64,000 bases of DNA from Marinobacterium aestuarii (GCF_001651805.1 NZ_CP015839.1:1550001-1614000); one strand, 5' to 3'; shown: positions 37,550 to 46,614, numbered from the stretch's first letter. Notes: generated by a model not told the origin, from the letters alone. Numbers and translations are program-made.

Positions 37550-37701
37550 TCACACACCCAGCCGCGACGAATCAGGGGCCCGGCCAGCAGCCAGATCAGG
37601 TCGCGCGCGGCGATACGGCTTAGCATCAGTTGCCAGGGCTGCGGGTCAGTGGCGTTGATCCACAGGAACAGTGTCTGGTTGAGGGTTTCCAGTGCATTCA
37701 T
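37546..37701 (-). pseudogene. N-terminal PAP2-like fragment (51 codons)
   Basis: The 51-codon frame MNALETLNQTLFLWINATDP ... LIWLLAGPLI matches the usual N-terminus and first helices of another PAP2 subfamily, then stops (RRGWVCE). Its stop overlaps the ATG of the complete PAP2 gene by 4 bp. This looks like the remnant of a second PAP2 gene whose body is lost, or a short leader peptide coupled to the next gene. Both readings are inference. Confidence 0.5.
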
Positions 37702-37869
37702 CGGTGGCGTGGGTCCCGGTGTTGAGTACGACAGCACCCTAGCAGCGCGCCTGTGAGCCCAGTGTGAAATCCGCCATATAAAAGCCCTGCCAAGGCTCTT
37801 CGCAGGCGCCGGGCTCGCGGCTGGGTCTGGCAGCAACTATCCTAAGGTCAGGCTGAAGGAGGTGTTGCC

Positions 37870-39234
37870 ATGACTTATCTGATCTCCCTGAATCCCGCCA
37901 CGGGAGAACCGGTGGGTGAAATCCCGACCACGTCGCTGGATGCCATTCCTGCGCTGGTGTGCGCGGCGAGGGGCGCGCGCTCTAACTGGAGTCATCTGAG
38001 TATCGAGGCCCGGGGTGAATGTCTGTTGCGCGCCGCCGAGGATCTGCTGCAGGAGTCTGAGCGCCTGGGCGAGCTGCTGAGCCAGGAAATGGGCAAGCCG
38101 TTGCGCAAGGGGATCAGCGAGGTGCGCTTCTGCGCCCAGAGTATCGAACCGCGGGTCAAGCAGGCGGTGGCGGCGTTGCAGTCGCGGCGCAGCAGCGATG
38201 GCGATACCGAGTCCACGCTCTATTATGATCCGCTGGGTGTCTGTGCCGTGATCAGCCCCTGGAACTATCCCATGTCCATGCCGCAGTGGATGCTGCTGCC
38301 GGCCTTGCTGTGCGGCAATACGGTGCTGTTCAAGCCGTCGGAGGAAACGCCACTCATAGCTCAGGCCTATGCCGATGTACTCAATCGCCATCTGCCACCG
38401 GGTGTATTGCAGGTGGTGCAGGGGCCCGATCAGCAGGGGCGGGCGCTGGTGGAGGCCGATATCAACATGGTGGCCTTTACCGGTTCGCGCGAGGCGGGCA
38501 AAGACATCATGACCCGCGCAGCCGTTGGGCTCAAACGCCTGATGCTGGAGCTGGGGGGCAAGGATCCGTTACTGGTACTGGATGATGCCGATCTTGATGC
38601 CGCGGCCGAGTTTGCCTGCGCCAACAGTTTTGAGAACGCAGGTCAGGTTTGTGTGGCGACCGAGCGGGTGTATGTTGATCGTCAGGTGCTCGACTGCTTC
38701 GAACAGCGGGTAACGGAGCGGGCGGCGCAGTACCTTGCCGGCCCTTGGCACGATGCCAAATCCAGGCTGGGCCCCATGATTCATGACCGTCAGCGCCAGC
38801 ATGTGCTGGATCAGATCGAGCAGGCGCTGGCCTCGGGGGCGCGGCTGCTGCATGGCGGCAAGGATCATCCGCCGCGCTACATCACCCCCACAGTGCTGAC
38901 CGATTGCCGCTCTGATATGTGGATCATGCAGCAGGAAACCTTTGGGCCCGTGCTCTGCATTCAGGGTTATGACAATCTTGATGAAGCGCTGTTTCTGGCC
39001 AACAGTACCGAGTATGGCCTGGGGGCTGTGGTGTTCGGTGAAGACGAAGACCGTGCCTGGCAGGTGGCACGGCACCTGGAAGCCGGTATGATCGGCGTCA
39101 ACAAAAGCTGTTTTGGTACCGTTGAATGCCCCTGGGTGGGGGCGCGTCAGAGCGGCTATGGTTTTCATGGTTCGGCCGAAGGCTTTCACCAGTTCTGTCA
39201 GTTGCGGGTGGTCAGCAAGCCGTTGTCCGGCTAA
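37870..39234 (+). CDS. NAD(P)-dependent aldehyde dehydrogenase, succinate-semialdehyde type
   Basis: A 454-residue aldehyde dehydrogenase. The catalytic Cys is near residue 261 in ENAGQVCVATERVY, and the general base Glu is in LMLELGGKDPLLV. The cofactor region has ISPWNYPMSMPQWMLLPALLCGN. The short N-terminus (starting at MTYLISLNPATGEPVGE) is typical of GabD/Sad-type succinate-semialdehyde dehydrogenases. The substrate is not fixed. GGAGG precedes the ATG. The gene is not clearly in an operon; the next gene begins 67 bp later on the same strand. Confidence 0.9.
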   Translation: MTYLISLNPATGEPVGEIPTTSLDAIPALVCAARGARSNWSHLSIEARGECLLRAAEDLLQESERLGELLSQEMGKPLRKGISEVRFCAQSIEPRVKQAVAALQSRRSSDGDTESTLYYDPLGVCAVISPWNYPMSMPQWMLLPALLCGNTVLFKPSEETPLIAQAYADVLNRHLPPGVLQVVQGPDQQGRALVEADINMVAFTGSREAGKDIMTRAAVGLKRLMLELGGKDPLLVLDDADLDAAAEFACANSFENAGQVCVATERVYVDRQVLDCFEQRVTERAAQYLAGPWHDAKSRLGPMIHDRQRQHVLDQIEQALASGARLLHGGKDHPPRYITPTVLTDCRSDMWIMQQETFGPVLCIQGYDNLDEALFLANSTEYGLGAVVFGEDEDRAWQVARHLEAGMIGVNKSCFGTVECPWVGARQSGYGFHGSAEGFHQFCQLRVVSKPLSG

Positions 39235-39301
39235 ATCCATAGCGGCTGTGATGCTGGGCCTGTATGCCCGGGCAGAGAATTGAATCATTCAAAGGGAGGT
39301 T

Positions 39302-40051
39302 GTGGTCGTGTCGCTTTTGTTTGCTTATACAGGCGTTGAAACCCCGTTGAATCAGTCTCTCGTTGCGTTCATGGCGCGATCGGAGGTGCCTGCGGCGAAT
39401 CTGGGGCTGGGCTGTTATGAGGGTGCGGATGCCCAGCTGATACGGGATCCCGCCGGGGCCGGGCTGGTGTCTGGTTTTATTGATGGCTCCACGCAAGGCT
39501 GTGGCCTGTTGCTGGCCTGCCAGGGGGAGGCTGCGGACTTGCCCGCTGGGCTGGCGAATTGCCAACCCTTTGCCCGTGAGCTGATGGGGACTGTGCATCT
39601 GTTCGCCATGCAGGGTGAGCTGCAGGGGCTGGAGGATAGTCGGGCCTTTCCCACCGGGGTTTACACCCCCATAGGTGATGCCTCGGCTGAGCGGGCGTTT
39701 TGCGTGCTGATGTCCCGCATGCGGGTACTCTGGCTGGAGGACACGCCATTGCCCGAGGTGCGTCTGGCGGTGGTGTCGGATTTCGCCGCCCGCATGCGTC
39801 CGCTCGGGCTTGCCAACTTCATTTATGCCGACAGCGAACTGCTGTTTGTGCACGGCCATCAGCAGGCCGGTGATCCAGACAGGTCCGGTCTTTTTCTGGG
39901 CCGCAGTGAGGGTGGAATTCGGGTGTCCGGTCAGGCGCTGGACAGGGGCGACTGGCAGGGGCTGGAGCCCGGCGAAGTACTGATGATCAAGGGTGCTGAG
40001 GTGCTGGAGCGTTGTGCGCCGTTCAAGCTCTGGAGTCAGCTGGTTGACTGA
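39302..40051 (+). CDS. Class II glutamine amidotransferase-like protein lacking the nucleophilic Cys
   Basis: A 247-249 residue protein with the YafJ/class II amidotransferase pattern: LGLGCYEGADAQLIRDP, NCQPFARELMGTVHLFAMQGEL and GDASAERAFCVLMSRMR line up with the usual DGWGxAxY, HPF and D-S-E blocks. Class II enzymes start Met-Cys; here the GTG start at 39302 or 39308 (after GGGAGG) gives M-V-V-S or M-S, and no Cys occurs in the first residues. The Cys-to-Ser or loss would abolish glutaminase activity, so it may be a binding or regulatory homologue. The start codon is uncertain. Confidence 0.75.
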   Translation: MVVSLLFAYTGVETPLNQSLVAFMARSEVPAANLGLGCYEGADAQLIRDPAGAGLVSGFIDGSTQGCGLLLACQGEAADLPAGLANCQPFARELMGTVHLFAMQGELQGLEDSRAFPTGVYTPIGDASAERAFCVLMSRMRVLWLEDTPLPEVRLAVVSDFAARMRPLGLANFIYADSELLFVHGHQQAGDPDRSGLFLGRSEGGIRVSGQALDRGDWQGLEPGEVLMIKGAEVLERCAPFKLWSQLVD

Positions 40052-40072
40052 AAACTATCCAAAGGATGGGCC

Positions 40073-40243
40073 ATGAGCTCTTTGAAGAAACACAAGAAAA
40101 ACATCAAAAGAAAAGGGGCGAATGCTAGCGGTTTCACAACGAAGTCGGCTCGCAAGCGCAAAATGAGTTCGTTGCAATCGCAAGTTATCTTTTGCCTGAT
40201 TGTCGTCGGTATTGTGCTCTATCTCATTGCCCGCAATATTTAG
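40073..40243 (+). CDS. Small basic membrane protein (56 aa)
   Basis: The frame reads MSSLKKHKKNIKRKGANASG and continues to QSQVIFCLIVVGIVLYLIARN before the stop. The first half is very basic and Ser/Lys-rich; the second half is one clean membrane helix, so an N-in orientation is expected. The ribosome site AAAGGATGGG stands before the ATG, 21 bp after the amidotransferase-like gene, so they are probably co-transcribed. I recognise no family. Confidence 0.65.
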   Translation: MSSLKKHKKNIKRKGANASGFTTKSARKRKMSSLQSQVIFCLIVVGIVLYLIARNI

Positions 40244-40284
40244 GCAATGACCCGGGATTAAGCGCCCAGGTTGCGAGTCACAGG

Positions 40285-40321
40285 TGGCCGGCGCCGCGCG
40301 TCTTCTGCGCGGCACCGGCCA
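40285..40321. terminator. Strong hairpin between converging genes
   Basis: Two stacked 7-bp stems (TGGCCGG/CCGGCCA and GCCGCGC/GCGCGGC) enclose GTCTTCT. No U tract follows directly on either strand, so its role as a terminator is probable but not certain. Confidence 0.5.
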
Positions 40322-40387
40322 GTCCGGTTAACCTCTTTTTCCTATCTCTTTCCCCTTTTCCCTTTCATCTCGTCCCTCTTTCCCCGC

Positions 40388-42376
40388 CTAACGAATGCAG
40401 GACACCAGATAGTCGATCTCAGGGGCCGAGTTGCCGGGGGCGTTGAGGCACACTGGCAGGTAGGTCGGCGGTGTCAGCAGGCCGCGGGCCAGCAGGTCGT
40501 CGATCAGATCGAGGAATTCGAAGCTGGTTTTGCCGATAAAGAGCCCGGTGATGTCCCGCGTTTTGTGCAGCTGGTAGGCATCGCGAAAGCCGCTTAAGTA
40601 AAGGTGGTCCTTGGTAAAGCCGCCGCCCCGGTGTACCCGGGTGCAGACGCGGAAGGCTTCTTCAGGTTCAGTGCCGTAGTCTTCGACGATGGTGCGCCAG
40701 GTGCGACAGAAGTCGCCGTAGCGAATCATCAGATCCACAGCGATAACCCGCAATGCCAGGCTTTTCAGACGTTTGAGTGTCAGATTGCCGGAGCGATACT
40801 CGCTGAAAATCGCCAGGCCTTCCTGGGTATGGGTGTTGTTGGGCAGACCCAGTGAAAAAACTTCCAGTGGCTGCTGCTTGGCGTTGAGCGAGGTGGTCAT
40901 GTGCACCCCCAGCTCGTGGTGCGCCAGTGCCTGCAGTTCCACCGGGCTGACTTTGGCCGAGCGGCGCACCAGCAGGGCCTTGCGGCCGTTGTTCACCATG
41001 GCAGCGGCGATCAGGCGGTCCGACAGTTCCACCTTGCACTTGAGCCCCCATTCCTTGGCCAGCTGCTGGAACTGCGGAATCATCTCCTTTGAACTCAGTT
41101 GCTGACCGTTGAGCTCTTCGGCGCGGTCGGCGGCGTGCAGCAAAAAGCGCGCGTTGGCCAATTCGCCTGCCGTGGGCTCGCCATAATAGCGCAGCGAGTT
41201 GTACAGAAAGCTGTCGGTGCCGATGCTCACCAGCATGTCGATACGTTCGGCCAGGGCGTCAATCACCTGGCGGTACAGCTGGCGCAGCGCCGGCTCGCGA
41301 ATGGAGTCTACCGGCAGACGGTAGAGCTTTTCACGGTGGGCGTAAGGGTCAATCTTGAGCTGGCGATAGCGAAAGTTCGGCGCCTTGCGGCCCTGGTGCT
41401 TGAAGAAGCGGCGCTGCTCAACCGGCATGTTGATGGGGTTGATGTAGAGCAGGGTCTCCAGCCCCCGTGCGAGCTTCTTCAGTTCGCGGTCGACCAGCAG
41501 TACTTCGGGCGGAAGCTCCGTGGGCATCAGGTCGTTGCGGTGCAGGGAGGGGCCCGGCAGCGTGCGGCTGGCGTCCGCCGTGGTTTCCAGCAGGGCGTCA
41601 TGCAGGCCGTGGCGCAGCGCATCCACCACCAGTGGGAAGGGCGCGCCACTGTCCAGATCCAGGAACACCTTCTGGATCTCAAACGGGATAGTCAGGGTGT
41701 TGCTGTGATGCTCGGCAATATGGCTTGAGGTGTAGCCGCCACCGTGATTGCGCTCGCCCAGGCTGACGCGGTTGTCGAGGTTCGGCAGCTCGATTTCACC
41801 CAGGCGGCTCTGCAGGCGCTTGATCAGCGGGCTCCACTGCTCGCTGTCGACATCTTCAGTGGCGATATGAATCTTGCTGTGGCCGTCCTTCATTTCCTCG
41901 AACGGACAGCTGTGTACATCGAACAGCACCGCGTGGCTGTGGTCTTCTTCAATGACCCAGAGCAGGGCGTCCAGAATGCGGTAAATGCGCTGGTGGCGTT
42001 CCTGACCGCGGTGACGCATGGTCTTGGTTACCGGCTTGTGCCAGAGCGCGGTATCGTTAATTTCATTACGCACGCAGCGATTGGCCGGCAGGCTCAGATC
42101 GTAATCGATACGCGAATCCTGCACGCACAGGGCGATGGGCATCAGCTCGATCAGCCAGTCGCTGCCGCGATCCTCCAGTTGCAGGCGGGCCTTGTCATCC
42201 ACCGCCAGGCGCTGCAGGCTGTCGCTGTGCAGGCGGCTGCCGCCGTGCAATGCGGTGCAGACGACGGGGAGGTATTCGTCCACCCGAATGTGCAGCGAAC
42301 CGTCACGCAGACGGGCGTTGAACGGGGTGCGGTTTTGAATGCGCTCGAGAATCTGATTTTCGGTGAGTGTCTGCAT
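40388..42376 (-). CDS. N-formylglutamate amidohydrolase / QEGLA-motif metallopeptidase (DUF1704) fusion
   Basis: A 662-residue two-domain protein. The N-terminal half (about 20-270) resembles N-formylglutamate amidohydrolases, with HAVLFDVHSCPF and ELPNLDNRVSLGERNHGGGY. The C-terminal half (about 310-650) is the DUF1704/TIGR02421 domain, with a HELGVH zinc motif (HExxxH, about residue 487), the name-giving TQEGLAIFSEY and TRVHRGGGFTKDHLYLSGF. Related domains occur in the human tubulin tyrosine carboxypeptidase MATCAP; earlier bacterial annotation calls the family flavohemoglobin expression-modulating. A C-terminal amino acid or formyl-glutamyl substrate is inferred. It stands alone, convergent with the small membrane protein. 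Confidence 0.85.
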   Translation of the reverse strand: MQTLTENQILERIQNRTPFNARLRDGSLHIRVDEYLPVVCTALHGGSRLHSDSLQRLAVDDKARLQLEDRGSDWLIELMPIALCVQDSRIDYDLSLPANRCVRNEINDTALWHKPVTKTMRHRGQERHQRIYRILDALLWVIEEDHSHAVLFDVHSCPFEEMKDGHSKIHIATEDVDSEQWSPLIKRLQSRLGEIELPNLDNRVSLGERNHGGGYTSSHIAEHHSNTLTIPFEIQKVFLDLDSGAPFPLVVDALRHGLHDALLETTADASRTLPGPSLHRNDLMPTELPPEVLLVDRELKKLARGLETLLYINPINMPVEQRRFFKHQGRKAPNFRYRQLKIDPYAHREKLYRLPVDSIREPALRQLYRQVIDALAERIDMLVSIGTDSFLYNSLRYYGEPTAGELANARFLLHAADRAEELNGQQLSSKEMIPQFQQLAKEWGLKCKVELSDRLIAAAMVNNGRKALLVRRSAKVSPVELQALAHHELGVHMTTSLNAKQQPLEVFSLGLPNNTHTQEGLAIFSEYRSGNLTLKRLKSLALRVIAVDLMIRYGDFCRTWRTIVEDYGTEPEEAFRVCTRVHRGGGFTKDHLYLSGFRDAYQLHKTRDITGLFIGKTSFEFLDLIDDLLARGLLTPPTYLPVCLNAPGNSAPEIDYLVSCIR

Positions 42377-42493
42377 CGATCCCTAACCTGAACGGGTATT
42401 GAGTCGCTGAGATTCTGTGCAGTATTCGGGCCCATGTACAGCAAAAATGCTGCCGGGCCCGGTACTTGTTGCCACAGCTGGGTGCTGGCGGCG

Positions 42494-44779
42494 TCAGACG
42501 ATGGTCGCGGGCTCCGGGCCACTGAGGTTCTTGAGCCCCAGGCGCTTGAGTTCCTCGCTCATAAGGGCGCGTATTTCCACCTCGCTGGCCAGATGCTGCG
42601 CCTTGTGCAGCAGCGCCTGGGCATCGGTACAGTTGACCGAGCGGATCAGCCACTTGATTTTGGGAATGCTGTGGGCGTTCAGACTCAGGGTGCGCAGCCC
42701 CATGCCCAGCAGCAGCAATACGGCGGCAGGGTCCGACGCCATTTCGCCGCACAGCGACAGTGGGATATTGGCGGCCTGGGTGTGGGCGACGATCTGCTCC
42801 AGCGCCACCAGCATGACCGGGTTGAGATTGTCGAACAGCGCCGATACCTTGGGATTGTTGCGGTCCACCGCCAGCAGGTACTGGGTCAGGTCGTTGGAGC
42901 CGATGGAGACGTAATCCACGTACTTCAGCATGCGCGGCAACAGCAGCACCGCAGAAGGGACTTCCACCATCATGCCGATGGGCGGGCGTACCACGGCGAC
43001 ACCCTCGGACTGCAGCTCTTCCAGAGTGTCATCGACGATGCGCACGAAGCTTTCCAGCTCGTCGATGCGACTGACCATGGGGATCAGCAGGCGCAGGTTG
43101 TCGTTGTCCACATTGGCCCGCAGCATGGCGCGCAGCTGGGTCACCAGCAGTGAGGTGTTGTCCAGGGTGAAGCGAATGCCGCGCCAGCCGAGGAAGGGGT
43201 TGTCCTCGCGAATCTCAAAGTAGGGCAGCTGCTTGTCACCGCCGATATCCAGGGTGCGCATGGAGACCGGCAATGGCGAGTAGGCGCTCAGTACCTGGCG
43301 GTAGATTTCATACTGCTCGTCTTCTGTCGGGAAGCTGTCGTGCAGCATGAAGGGAATTTCGGAGCGATAGAGCCCCACGCCTTCGGCGCCGTGCTTGCGG
43401 CCAGGGGTCACGTCGGCCAGCAGGCCGGTATTGGTCAGCAGCTGCACGCGCACACCGTCGCGGGTTTCGGCCGGCAGGTCGCGCAGGCAGGCCAGTTGGT
43501 CGATAAACTGGGCGTCGGCGTGCTGCAGGCGACGGTATTCCTTCAGCAGCGCAGGTTGCGGATGCAGGATACATTCGCCGCGATAGCCATCGACAATGAC
43601 CTCTTCGCCATCGAATTTCTTCAGATCGAGGCTGGTAACCCCCATGACCGCCGGAATACCCAGGGCATTGGCGACAATACCGGTGTGGGACAGCGCGGAG
43701 CCTGCGGTGCAGATGATGCCCTTGATCTGCTCGGGGCGGTAGATCGACAGGTCGGCAATGCTGATCAGGTCGCTGGCCAGTACCAGTTCGCGCTGTTCGC
43801 TGGCGGTATCCAGCGGGGTCTTGCTGAGCATGTGGCGCAGCAGGCGGTTGCCGATATTGCGAATGTCTTCGCCCCGGGCGCGCAGATAGGGGTCCTGTGC
43901 CTGGTCGAAGGCGCCGGCCAGTTCATCGATGGTTTCGCGCAGCGCCCAGCTGGCCTTGAAGCCCTGCTGGATGTGCTGCACGGTGCGCTCGTGCAGCTCA
44001 GGGCTCTGCAGCATCATCAGATAGACAGAAAAGAGGTTGGCGATATCGGAGGGCAGGCTGTCACCCAGGCGTGATGCCCCCAGGGTCAGCTCGTCCGTCA
44101 GCCGTGCGACGGCAGCCTCAAAGCGAGCCAGGTCGGCGTCTATATTGGTACTGCGCTGCTGGGTAATGTCCTGCAGGCTAAGGTTCAGGTGCAGTACTTC
44201 CAGGCGTCCACAGCCGATGCCAGGGGCACTCTTGACGCCGCTGTAGCGGTCAATGTCATGGGTAACGGGCTGTTGCGGCAACCAGGCGCCGGAGCGTTGT
44301 ATCGACTGCAGGGTGCCGGCCAGCTGACTGGCGATGGTGACCATAAAGGCCTCGGCATCCTGGCTGAAGCGCTGCTGCTCGGTGCCCTGAATGACCAGTA
44401 CCCCGATCAGCTCGCGCAGGTGAATCAGCGGCACCCCCATAAACTGATGGTAGGGGGCTTCGTGGGTTTCGGGAATGTACACGAACTTGTCGTGGGTCGG
44501 GGCATCGGCCAGATTCAGTGGATGCAGCGTACGACCGATCTTGCCGACCAGGCCTTCATTCAGTGCCAGGCTGACCTTGCCGACGGCCACATCGGCCAGA
44601 CCAGCAGTGGCGGCCAGAACCAGACGCTGTTCGGATGACGACTTTAAATAAAGGCTGCAAACGGGTACTGAAAACAGTTCAGTGAGCTTGACGACGATCT
44701 GACGCATGGCCGCGACAGCGTTTTCGGCGCGGGATATGTCCTGTACCAGCGACGTCAGCGTCGAGAGGGAGTGGAGCAT
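42494..44779 (-). CDS. ptsP: Phosphoenolpyruvate-protein phosphotransferase PtsP (EI-Ntr)
   Basis: A 761-residue first enzyme of the nitrogen phosphotransferase system. An N-terminal GAF domain (about 15-160) is followed by the EI region: the swivel domain with phospho-His in GSALSHTGIVANALG, and the PEP-binding barrel (LDIGGDKQLPYF, GSNDLTQYLLAVDR, LCGEMASDP). It passes phosphate from PEP to NPr and then EIIA-Ntr, which regulates potassium and nitrogen metabolism. The ORF is open to 44845, but the Met at 44779 (MLHSLSTL) begins like relatives. No rppH lies upstream here. Confidence 0.93.
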   Translation of the reverse strand: MLHSLSTLTSLVQDISRAENAVAAMRQIVVKLTELFSVPVCSLYLKSSSEQRLVLAATAGLADVAVGKVSLALNEGLVGKIGRTLHPLNLADAPTHDKFVYIPETHEAPYHQFMGVPLIHLRELIGVLVIQGTEQQRFSQDAEAFMVTIASQLAGTLQSIQRSGAWLPQQPVTHDIDRYSGVKSAPGIGCGRLEVLHLNLSLQDITQQRSTNIDADLARFEAAVARLTDELTLGASRLGDSLPSDIANLFSVYLMMLQSPELHERTVQHIQQGFKASWALRETIDELAGAFDQAQDPYLRARGEDIRNIGNRLLRHMLSKTPLDTASEQRELVLASDLISIADLSIYRPEQIKGIICTAGSALSHTGIVANALGIPAVMGVTSLDLKKFDGEEVIVDGYRGECILHPQPALLKEYRRLQHADAQFIDQLACLRDLPAETRDGVRVQLLTNTGLLADVTPGRKHGAEGVGLYRSEIPFMLHDSFPTEDEQYEIYRQVLSAYSPLPVSMRTLDIGGDKQLPYFEIREDNPFLGWRGIRFTLDNTSLLVTQLRAMLRANVDNDNLRLLIPMVSRIDELESFVRIVDDTLEELQSEGVAVVRPPIGMMVEVPSAVLLLPRMLKYVDYVSIGSNDLTQYLLAVDRNNPKVSALFDNLNPVMLVALEQIVAHTQAANIPLSLCGEMASDPAAVLLLLGMGLRTLSLNAHSIPKIKWLIRSVNCTDAQALLHKAQHLASEVEIRALMSEELKRLGLKNLSGPEPATIV

Positions 44780-44970
44780 AGGTTGAACTCCGAAATCCTT
44801 GTCCGTATGGGAGCAAACGGGTGAGTTTGCCTTCGATACTCGCACAAGCGCCGCACTGGCGCAATTGCAGACAGGCAGCCTAAGGCCCGTACGACGGCCT
44901 CTGTGGCGAATCTGTCGCTAACGGAATGGGCCTGCGGGGCAGGGGAGGATGACGCCGGCTTGGGCAGGAG

Positions 44971-44996
44971 AAAACAGGGCCGGGCGGCCCTGTTTT
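44971..44996 (-). terminator. Terminator of the NADH dehydrogenase gene
   Basis: Perfect 11-bp arms AAAACAGGGCC / GGCCCTGTTTT with a 4-base loop lie 44 bp after the gene's end. The A/T ends of the stem work as a T tract in either direction. Confidence 0.78.
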
Positions 44997-45040
44997 GTCA
45001 GCTGCGGTTTGTCGGCTGCAGGTTACTGCTTGATGATCGA

Positions 45041-46327
45041 TTAATGCAGTTTGACGCGCGGGCGTAGCACCCGGTTAATGCGATCAACCAGGGTCACCAG
45101 GATGGTTTTGGTCACGCCGTAGAGCGCCACCTGGTGCATGCGATAGAGCGAGATGTACACCAGCCTGGCCAGGCGTCCTTCAATCATCAGGCTCTTGCCG
45201 CCCAGGTTACCCATCAGGCTGCCGACGGTACTGAAGCGGCTTAGCGAGACCAGGGATCCGTGGTCGCGGTAAACGTAGGGCGGTATGGGCTGGCCGTCCA
45301 GAATCTTGCGGATATGGCGGTGCAGGTGAGAGGCCATCTGGTGAGCCGACTGGGCCCGTGGCGGTACCTGGCCCTTGCCATCCGGCATTGGACAGGCGGC
45401 ACAGTCGCCCAGGGCAAAGATGCTTGGGTCCTGGGTGGTCTGCAGACTGGCGTTAACCAGCAGCTGGTTGCGCGCATTGACTTCAAGCCCGTCCAGATTC
45501 CGGGTAACGGGGGGGGCCTTGATGCCGGCCGCCCAGACCATCAGGTGGGCCTCGATCAGTTCGTCGGTGGCGGTCATCAGACCCTCTGCCGTCACTTCGC
45601 GCACCGGTGTCGATGCTCGAACGCGCACGCCGAGCTTTTCCAGTTCCTGGTGGGCGGCACCGGATATGCGCTCCGGCAGTGCCGGCAGAATGCGCGGCCC
45701 GGCTTCCACCAGGCTAACTTCCAGCTGCTGGGCGTCACCCTGTTCGAAGCCGTAGCTGGTCAGCTCCTTGGCGGTGTTGAACAGCTCGGCGGAAAGTTCG
45801 ACCCCGGTAGCGCCGGCACCGACGATGGCAATCTTCAGCGGATGAGGATCGGCGCTGGTGCGCAGGTAGGCGTTGAGCAAGTTGTGGCGGAATAGCTCGG
45901 CCTGTTCGCGGCTGTCGAGGAAGACACAGTGCTCGGCGGCGCCGAGGGTGCCGAAATCGTTGGTGATGCTGCCGATGGCGAGCACCAGAAGGTCGTAGTT
46001 GAGCGAGCGCTGCGGCAAAATTTCCAGCCCGTCTTCATCGGTCACCGCGGCCAGGTGCACCGTGCGATTGCTGCGATCCAATCCATCCAGACGGCCGATG
46101 CGAAAACGGAAATGATTGTTGGTGGCCTGGGCGCGGTAGCTCAGTTCATCGATACCGGCGTCCAGCGAGCCTGTGGCTACTTCATGCAGCAGCGGTTTCC
46201 ACAGGTGGGTCTGGTTGCAATCGACCAGGGTGACCGACATCCCCTTGCGGCCATAGCGGCGACCCAGACGGGTGGCGAGTTCGAGCCCGCCCGCCCCGCC
46301 GCCAATGATGACGACTTGCTTTTTCAT
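45041..46327 (-). CDS. ndh: Type II NADH:quinone dehydrogenase
   Basis: A 428-residue FAD enzyme that oxidises NADH and reduces quinone without pumping protons. The FAD site is VVIIGGGAGGLELATRLG, the NADH site is IAIVGAGATGVELSAEL, and the flavin-contact segment is SIFALGDCAA. The basic, amphipathic C-terminus (TKTILVTLVDRINRVLRP) fits the membrane-anchoring helix. The ATG at 46327 is preferred to one 63 bp upstream because the FAD fold begins immediately after it. It is divergent from the small gene at 46615. Confidence 0.9.
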   Translation of the reverse strand: MKKQVVIIGGGAGGLELATRLGRRYGRKGMSVTLVDCNQTHLWKPLLHEVATGSLDAGIDELSYRAQATNNHFRFRIGRLDGLDRSNRTVHLAAVTDEDGLEILPQRSLNYDLLVLAIGSITNDFGTLGAAEHCVFLDSREQAELFRHNLLNAYLRTSADPHPLKIAIVGAGATGVELSAELFNTAKELTSYGFEQGDAQQLEVSLVEAGPRILPALPERISGAAHQELEKLGVRVRASTPVREVTAEGLMTATDELIEAHLMVWAAGIKAPPVTRNLDGLEVNARNQLLVNASLQTTQDPSIFALGDCAACPMPDGKGQVPPRAQSAHQMASHLHRHIRKILDGQPIPPYVYRDHGSLVSLSRFSTVGSLMGNLGGKSLMIEGRLARLVYISLYRMHQVALYGVTKTILVTLVDRINRVLRPRVKLH

Positions 46328-46614
46328 GACATACCTCAGACGTACAGTTTTAAAAATTCTGGCCTGTGCCGGTCGCGGTGCAGCCTTCACGCTCTGTGTC
46401 AGGGGGGCTTGCGGGGCAACCGAAGGTGGCTTAATGGTGATCAGAATAACAGCATGCGGACAAAGTCTTAAGTCCGGATGTAAATTACTTTCGTGATTTT
46501 TTTACGTTCTGCGCAGCGTCGTGAAATTGCAGTGGGGGCAAAGACCCTGCCGACACGCAATGGCTTAAACTGGGTGCGGCTTTGTGCGATGATTCGGCCC
46601 CCGAGGAGAGCGCA

